From: Paulinella micropora
Taxonomy: Eukaryota > Cercozoa > Imbricatea > Euglyphida
Assembly: GCA_009731375.1 (NCBI GenBank)
Contig: BJOX01000020.1
Span: 988,870 to 1,028,480, forward strand
Direction of reading: 5' to 3'
Length of the DNA stretch: 39,611 bases
Positions 32,772 to 39,611 of this stretch are shown here, in pieces (position 1 is the stretch's first letter; every line of letters starts with the position of its first letter). The notes under the pieces are model-generated. The model was not told where the DNA came from and ran no database searches. It worked only from the letters and a program-made list of their open reading frames with translations. The translations under genes and the position numbers were made by a program.

Positions 32772-33690
32772 TATAAGTCACATGCCGAAATAGCGACGGG
32801 AAGCACAATCCTGTTCCCTCAGGGTGCCCTTTCTCGCTTGTTGAGCCCGGAATAAAACCCACAGTGCTCTGTCGGTTTATACTAGACTGTCGAACAGTCT
32901 CGAAACTCCATCTGCTTACTGGGCCCTCTGTAATGGAGGTGGGAGCTCGTTCTGCAAGGGGCGCTTATGGAACGAGCCCTGGCCCCGCCTGGTACTAGGG
33001 AGCTTTGGTATCGCCTGTATCAGTCCCTTCCGTGCAAACATCACGGCTTAGCTGGGCATCGGGTTAATACTTTACCCACAGACTTCCTTGGTTGACGAAA
33101 TCAGAAGCTCCTTTTTTCTGACATTAGTCGATATCTCATCAGTTGATCTCATCACTTACTCCACGGAGTGAACCAAGGCCACTTGAGGTGTCACTGACCC
33201 TCCCTTGGGCTTGGTTTTTTGAAATGGGTGCCATCTGTCGACAGACAGAGAATTAGGGGATGGTGTGGGTGTGCTGGGCCCGTGGTGGGGTGCCTTATGT
33301 GTGCCTAGCCATACGCCTATAAGTCACATGCCGAAATAGCGACGGGAAGCACAATCCTGTTCCCTCAGGGTGCCCTTTCTCGCTTGTTGAGCCCGGAATA
33401 AAACCCACAGTGCTCTGTCGGTTTATACTAGACTGTCGAACAGTCTCGAAACTCCATCTGCTTACTGGGCCCTCTGTAATGGAGGTGAGAGCTCGTTCTG
33501 CAAGGGGCGCTTATGGAACGAGCCCTGGCCCCGCCTGGTACTAGGGAGCTTTGGTATTGCCTGTATCAGTCCCTTCCGTGTAAACATCACGGCTTAGCTG
33601 GGCATCGGGTTAATACTTTACCCACAGACTTCCTGGTTGACGAAATCAGAAGCTCCTTTTTTCTGACATTAGTCGATATTTCATCTATTT
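32772..33690 (+). repeat. 546-bp satellite unit, ~1.7 tandem copies
   Basis: CTATAAGTCACATGCCG recurs 546 bp apart (TATAAG at 32772 and 33318). 32772-33140 is repeated at 33318-33687 with a handful of substitutions and one deletion. Features per unit: AATAAA (32851 and 33397), dyad ACTGTCGAACAGT, hairpin GCTCGTTC/GAACGAGC, ACTCCACGGAGT and TGTCGACAGACA. No convincing frame. It could be a dispersed satellite, a spacer-type repeat or a small-RNA locus; none can be shown. Confidence 0.9.
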
Positions 33691-33730
33691 AGGACCTACT
33701 TTCTACGAAATGACATGGCCGTCCCCAATG

Positions 33731-33806
<76 letters not shown>

Positions 33807-33807
33807 A

Positions 33808-33873
<66 letters not shown>

Positions 33874-33977
33874 GGACCTATTTTCTACGAGATGACATGG
33901 GCGTCCCCAATTTGTCCCGAAGGATCATATGCTGTAAGTATTGATAGACAGACAGATAGACAGATAGACAGATAGAC

Positions 33978-34023
<46 letters not shown>

Positions 34024-34101
34024 GCAGACAGACAGACAGACAGAAAGACAGACAGATAGACAGATAGACAGATAGACAGATAGACAGATAGACAGATAGA
34101 C

Positions 34102-34144
<43 letters not shown>

Positions 34145-34237
34145 GAGACAGACAGACAGACAGGTAGATAGATAGATAGACTGATAGACAGATAGACAGA
34201 TAGACAGATAGACAGATAGACAGATAGACAGATAGAC

Positions 34238-34296
<59 letters not shown>

Positions 34297-34379
34297 AGGA
34301 TCGTATGCTTTAAGTATTTATGATCATCGTTTGTTTATATGTGTTATTACTATGTATGTATTTTCTACGAAATGACTAC
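33691..34379. repeat. Repeated TTTCTACGAAATGACA unit with ATCT, GATA and GACA expansions
   Basis: The unit AGGACCTA-TTTCTACGARATGACATGG-CGTCCCCAAT occurs at 33691-33730 and 33873-33915. It continues CCCGAAGGATCATATGCT-GTAAGTATT (33917-33947), whose end recurs at 34294-34318. TTTTCTACGAAATGAC recurs at 34360. The spaces hold (ATCT)n (33731-33872) and GATA/GACA mixtures (33948-34293). Confidence 0.8.
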
Positions 34380-34475
<96 letters not shown>

Positions 34476-34508
34476 TTTTCTGTCTGTCTGTCTGTCTATC
34501 TATCTATA

Positions 34509-34561
<53 letters not shown>

Positions 34562-34596
34562 GTCTGTCTATCTATCTGTCTATCTATCTATCTATC

Positions 34597-34674
<78 letters not shown>

Positions 34675-34675
34675 T
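34380..34675. repeat. (ATCT)n with (GTCT) blocks
   Basis: Nearly pure (TATC)n, with CTGT blocks near 34478-34496 and 34560-34580. Confidence 0.95.
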
Positions 34676-34815
34676 CTTCAACGTCCTTCCTCCTTTTCTT
34701 TTTCCAGAACACAGTCTACCCGTGATTCCCATCCCGGACACATGCACAGTACACAAATTATTGTTTGATGTGAAACTGCGTTCCTTTGCAAGGACTACAT
34801 TCCTTTGCGACATCT
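34676..34815 (+). other. Possible exon behind a splice-acceptor-like site
   Basis: CGTCCTTCCTCCTTTTCTTT then TTCCAG (ending 34707) is a strong polypyrimidine-AG acceptor. After it one frame is open for about 35 codons ([37 protein letters not shown]) until the (ATCT)n. No domain recognised. A GTAAGT that could act as a donor lies at 33937, but splicing the two directly gives stops in the frames tried, so this is only a hint of gene remnants. Confidence 0.25.
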
Positions 34816-35256
<441 letters not shown>

Positions 35257-35298
35257 CTACAAGATCTTAGACTGCGATCTCCCTTGGGGGACAAGTAT

Positions 35299-35390
<92 letters not shown>

Positions 35391-35470
35391 AGGTGTTACA
35401 AGATTTAAGACTGAGATCTCCCTTTGGGGACAAATTTCAGGTGTGTTCTTTTTATGTATGTATGTGTATG

Positions 35471-35501
<31 letters not shown>

Positions 35502-35690
35502 GATCTCCCTTTTGGGACAAGTTTCAGGTGTTCTCTTTTTGTATGTATGTATGTATGTATGTATGTATGTATGTATGTATGTATGAATGTATGTATGTAT
35601 GTATGTATGTATGTATGTATGTATGCATATATGTATGTAAGATCTCCCTTTCGGGGCAAGTTTCAGGTGTTCTCTTTTTCTATCTATCTA
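35257..35690. repeat. ~44-bp unit (AGATCTCCCTTT...) alternating with ATCT/ATGT microsatellites
   Basis: The unit AGATCTCCCTTTNGGGACAA-TTTCAGGTGTTCTCTTTTT occurs near 35264 (diverged), 35414, 35499 and 35639. It is separated by (ATCT)n (35298-35390) and (ATGT)n (35455-35498, 35539-35637). The microsatellite type changes between neighbouring copies. Confidence 0.85.
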
Positions 35691-35691
35691 C

Positions 35692-35722
<31 letters not shown>

Positions 35723-35756
35723 TGTATGTATGAATGTATGAATGTATGAATGTATG

Positions 35757-35790
<34 letters not shown>

Positions 35791-36033
35791 TGTATGTGTG
35801 TATGTATGCATGTATGCATGTATGTGTGTATGTGTGTATGTATGTATGTATGTATGTATGTATGTATGTATGTATGTATGTATGTATGTACGTACATACG
35901 TATGTATGTATGTATGTATGTATGTATGTGTGTATGTATGCATGTATGTATGTATGTATGTATGTATATATGTATGTATGTAATGTAATGTAATGTATGT
36001 ATGTATGTATGTATGTATGTATGTATGTATATG

Positions 36034-36065
<32 letters not shown>

Positions 36066-36231
36066 TGCATGTATGTATGTATGTATGTATGTATGTATGC
36101 ATGCATGTATGCATGTATGCATGTATGCATGTATGTATGTATGTATGTATGTATGTATGTATGTATGAATGTATGTATTTATGTATTTATGTATTTATGT
36201 ATGTATGTATGTATGTATGTATGCATGTATG

Positions 36232-36292
<61 letters not shown>

Positions 36293-36342
36293 CATTTGTT
36301 ACGTAGGTCTTAAGATGTGTGTGTGTGTGTTTGTTTGTGTCT

Positions 36343-36378
<36 letters not shown>

Positions 36379-36470
36379 GTGTCTGTGTGTTATGTTGACT
36401 TTACATGTGTTTGCACGTATGTTTCAAGTTTGAGTAGATATATAGATAAATAGATTTTTTTTTTTTCGAT
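35691..36470. repeat. (ATGT)n array and (GT)n
   Basis: About 600 bp of ATGT with ATGC, ATGA and ACGT variants to 36293. One TAATG pentamer patch near 35980-35996. (GT)n with TCTG words 36316-36390, then a short unique flank with T9 at 36456-36465. Confidence 0.95.
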
Positions 36471-36708
36471 AGGTCTTAACATACATACATACAATACATA
36501 CATACATACATACATACATACATACATACATACATACATACATACACAGGTCTTAACATCGCCGCATGCGGATTTCCAACAAGTGTACGAGGAAGCTTCT
36601 ACTCCTCCACACGTCCTTGTGGTCATGTTCTCAACCATAACCATAACCAGAACCAGAACCAGAACCAGAACCGTAACCATAGTCGTCATCATCATCATCA
36701 TCATCACC

Positions 36709-36739
<31 letters not shown>

Positions 36740-36913
36740 CCATCATCATCACCATCATCACCATCATCACCATCATCACCATCATCATCACATCATGCTT
36801 ACGTAACTTGCGTGCAATTTTGCTGACAACTTTCCGTGATTTGCGTGCGATTTTGGCCCACGAAAGCCATACGGTAATTTGTGGTCATCAGACTGTAGCT
36901 TATTTCATTTGTT
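36471..36913. repeat. (CATA)n, GGTTNN-type hexamers and (ATC)n
   Basis: (CATA)n 36480-36545 between two copies of AGGTCTTAACAT (36471 and 36549). Hexamers AACCAT x2, AACCAG x4, AACCGT 36634-36679. (ATC)n with ACC variants 36682-36795. 36796-36913 is unique, no gene recognised. Confidence 0.85.
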
Positions 36914-36929
36914 CTATCTATCTATCTAC

Positions 36930-36991
<62 letters not shown>

Positions 36992-37016
36992 CTCTATCTA
37001 TCTCTCTATCTATCTC

Positions 37017-37072
<56 letters not shown>

Positions 37073-37088
37073 CCTATCTATCTATCTA

Positions 37089-37142
<54 letters not shown>

Positions 37143-37145
37143 GCA
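36914..37145. repeat. (ATCT)n tract
   Basis: (TATC)n with CTCT variants near 36990-37020 and one AATC slip near 37087. Confidence 0.95.
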
Positions 37146-37435
37146 TGCCTTGTTCTATGCAGGAATGTTTAGCGATGGATGGTTGCGAGTCTCGCCCTCC
37201 CTCGCACGCCATGGACCCGTTCTGGTAAACTGCTTCCTTGCTTACTTACTTAGGAAATTTGGCATTCAGGACACTCCCCTAACGCAAATATTTGAGTGAA
37301 TTCCAAAAAAATCATATCAGCATCAAGATCGAGTCTTGGGCTAACCACCCTGCAAATATGTGAGCTCCGAACTCCTCCTCGCTCCAACAAACCATGATTT
37401 ATAGGGACAGGGGTGCGAAAATGCGGGGTGGGGGG

Positions 37436-37472
<37 letters not shown>

Positions 37473-37504
37473 CCCACACGCCTTGGACCCTTTCTAGTAC
37501 ACTG

Positions 37505-37550
<46 letters not shown>

Positions 37551-37588
37551 CCCACACACCCCATGGACCCGTTCTGGTACACTGCTTG

Positions 37589-37627
<39 letters not shown>

Positions 37628-37635
37628 TACTTACT
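37146..37635. repeat. ~35-bp unit (CGCCATGGACCCGTTCTGG) with (CTTA)n
   Basis: CACGCCATGGACCCGTTCTG or close variants with ...TACACTGCTT occur at 37186-37223, 37474-37505 and 37551-37586. Each leads into (CTTA)n, short after the first copy and long after the others. 37235-37430 is unique sequence without a recognised gene. Confidence 0.8.
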
Positions 37636-37732
37636 TTGCTAACTCACTCACTCACTCACTCACTCACTCACTTACTCACTTATTCACTCACTCACTCACT
37701 CACTCACTCACTCACTCACTTACACACACATA

Positions 37733-37768
<36 letters not shown>

Positions 37769-37834
37769 CTCTCTCTCTCTCTCTCTCACTCTCTCACTCT
37801 CTCTCACTCTCACTCTCTCTCTCTCTCTCTCTCA

Positions 37835-37902
<68 letters not shown>

Positions 37903-38095
37903 CACTCACTCACTCACTCCCTCACTCACTCACACACACACACACTCACTCACTCACTCACTCACTCTCTCACTCACTCACTCACTCACTCACTCACTCA
38001 CTCACTTCACTCGCTCGCTCACTTACTTACTTCTACGTACTTACTTACTTGCTTACTTACTTACCTACTTACTTACTTGCTTACTTAGGTTAACC
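37636..38095. repeat. (CTCA)n, (CT)n and (CTTA)n
   Basis: CTCA tetramers 37642-37720, (CT)n with CACT words 37735-37900, CTCA and CA 37900-38005, (CTTA)n 38020-38085. Confidence 0.95.
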
Positions 38096-38192
38096 AAGCC
38101 TAAGCAGTTATTTGTGAAAGCAGTAAACCAGAACTTTCTCTTCTCTATGCTGCTCGACTACTCGATCGAGTTTGGCTGCAGGGTGAGTGAGT

Positions 38193-38281
<89 letters not shown>

Positions 38282-38337
38282 NNNNNNNNNNAAAATCACC
38301 GCAAACATCCGAGAGAGAGAGAGAGAGAGAGACAGAG

Positions 38338-38340
<3 letters not shown>
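38096..38340. repeat. Short unique flank, (GT)n, 75-bp poly-G and a gap
   Basis: 38096-38185 is unique. (GT)n 38190-38206, then G at every position 38207-38281 and a 10-N gap (38282-38291). The G run may be a sequencing or assembly artefact. (GA)n follows. Confidence 0.85.
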
Positions 38341-38388
<48 letters not shown>

Positions 38389-38409
38389 CAGAGAGAGAGA
38401 GACACAGGG

Positions 38410-38483
<74 letters not shown>

Positions 38484-38587
38484 GCGTAAAACGTTCGCTG
38501 CCTGCGCCTTTTGTCTTATTTCTTACATTCGTTATGCGGTTATCGCTTACCTGTGGATTTCGTTGGTTATGGATATGCGTTCAGGGC

Positions 38588-38637
<50 letters not shown>

Positions 38638-38658
38638 ATTGATAGAATAGATAGATGA

Positions 38659-38699
<41 letters not shown>

Positions 38700-38728
38700 A
38701 TAGATAGATAGATAGATAGATAGATAGA

Positions 38729-38797
<69 letters not shown>

Positions 38798-38818
38798 AAG
38801 ATAGAATAGATAGATAGA

Positions 38819-38894
<76 letters not shown>

Positions 38895-38895
38895 T
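38341..38895. repeat. (GATA)n, (GA)n, (TA)n
   Basis: GATA and GA blocks to 38450, (TA)n 38450-38470, unique sequence 38485-38585 with no recognised feature, then (GATA)n with AATAGA slips 38587-38894. Confidence 0.95.
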
Positions 38896-39310
38896 GGTCC
38901 CAGCGGTCTGCCTGTTCGGCGATCCGCGGACCGGCCTGAACAATGATAACGAAAAAAACAAAAAAAAATCGCGGTCTTTGGGATGAATTCCCGGGAAGTT
39001 TTCCACACTTCGCCGGCCCGGCTCATATTTCGGCGTGAATCTATATGTGGTCAGGTTCACGGCCGCTAGTCCAGAGTTGGTCCGCGTGCTCGGCCAGCAG
39101 CGGCCCGACCGGAATAATCAGGCTAAATCAGCAAAAAAAAAAAAAAAAAAAAAAAAAAGCGCGGTGTTCGCGGTGAATACCCGCGAAGTTTCCACATTTC
39201 TCCGTCCGGTCGGCTCATATTTCGGCGCGTGTCTATATATGTGGTTAGGTTCACGGTGGCTGGTCAGAGTGGTCCGCGTGCTCGGCCAGTTGCGGGCCGA
39301 CCGGGCTTAT
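38896..39310. repeat. ~183-192-bp tandem repeat with an internal poly-A, ~2.3 copies
   Basis: Heads GGTCCCAGCGGTCTGCC (38896), GGTCCGCGTGCTCGGCC (39079) and GGTCCGCGTGCTCGGCC (39271) give spacings of 183 and 192. Bodies share GGCTCATATTTCGGCG and GGTTCACGG. The internal A tract is broken and short in copy one and A26 in copy two, so it grew inside the unit. Confidence 0.8.
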
Positions 39311-39385
39311 GACACGCACGTGTACCAACCCAGGTGTGTGTGTGTGTGCGCACAATCGAGAGATATATCATTTTCTTGTAAACTC

Positions 39386-39387
<2 letters not shown>

Positions 39388-39464
<77 letters not shown>

Positions 39465-39533
39465 GCTACCTACCTACCTACCTACCTACCTACCTACCTA
39501 CCTACCTACCTACCTACCTACCTACCTACCTAC

Positions 39534-39611
<78 letters not shown>
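39388..39611. repeat. (ATCT)n and (ACCT)n to the window end
   Basis: (TATC)n 39389-39463, (TACC)n 39465-39535, (TATC)n to the end. The segregation of ATCT and ACCT into blocks repeats the pattern at 28420-28620 and 32355-32433. Confidence 0.95.

Noticed and set aside
32772-33690. Long terminal repeat pair of a retroelement
   Set aside because: AATAAA and the dyads look LTR-like, but the copies are in direct head-to-tail tandem with a 546-bp period, and no primer-binding site, gag or pol lies between them.

Overview
This window is eukaryotic and dominated by simple-sequence DNA. By eye, well over half of it is microsatellite: (ATCT)n/(GATA)n above all, then (GA)n, (TA)n, (GTAA)n, (ATGT)n, (AAT)n, (AAC)n, (GAA)n and pentamers. 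Signs that it is eukaryotic are a tRNA-derived SINE family with A and B boxes, two unrelated non-LTR (LINE) retrotransposon remnants, several foldback/MITE-like elements, satellite-type tandem repeats and splice-site-like junctions. No bacterial operon, rRNA gene or CRISPR array is visible. The species cannot be named from this sequence. A microsatellite-rich protist or invertebrate fits. At least eleven runs of N (10 to about 650 bases) are assembly gaps, and many abut poly-G/poly-C.

Layout. 1-5800: microsatellites between inverted copies of a 546-bp satellite unit (1-116 and 3128-3795), a 42-bp/(TA)n compound minisatellite (564-1182) and a long (GTAA)n higher-order array. 5801-8162: an inverted-repeat island, a (GA)n tract and a 'dual-hairpin' repeat. 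8193-14272: three reverse-strand copies of a SINE with an internal (AAT)n tract, a TTACG/TTATG pentamer array (9722-10356) and two compound minisatellites. 14705-19755: the only extended stretch of protein-like sequence. It holds a fragment of an AP-endonuclease-type LINE (14748-15428) and a multiply frameshifted LINE with reverse transcriptase, a CCHC finger and a restriction-like endonuclease (16402-19188), set among related LINE 3' ends with (GAA)n tails. 19756-21670: a possible small zinc-finger ORF (20120-20395), a perfect 52-bp palindrome and a forward SINE copy. 22079-24170: a ~450-bp foldback element and a ~1.3-kb complex but ORF-poor island. 24258-29003: trinucleotide, pentamer and tetramer arrays with a ~650-bp gap. 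29016-32606: a 120-126-bp satellite, two hairpin MITE-like elements and more dual-hairpin repeats. 32772-33690: 1.7 copies of the 546-bp satellite. 33691-39611: microsatellites interrupted by short repeated unique words, one splice-acceptor-like junction and a ~190-bp tandem repeat.

No intact host gene was found with confidence. The protein-coding signal belongs to dead retrotransposons. The main themes are (i) tandem repeats whose unit carries an expanding microsatellite inside it, seen at eight or more loci with different units; (ii) a five-copy two-hairpin repeat family; (iii) microsatellites starting repeatedly at the same words of the same host repeats; and (iv) a pentamer array that looks like CpG decay caught in progress.
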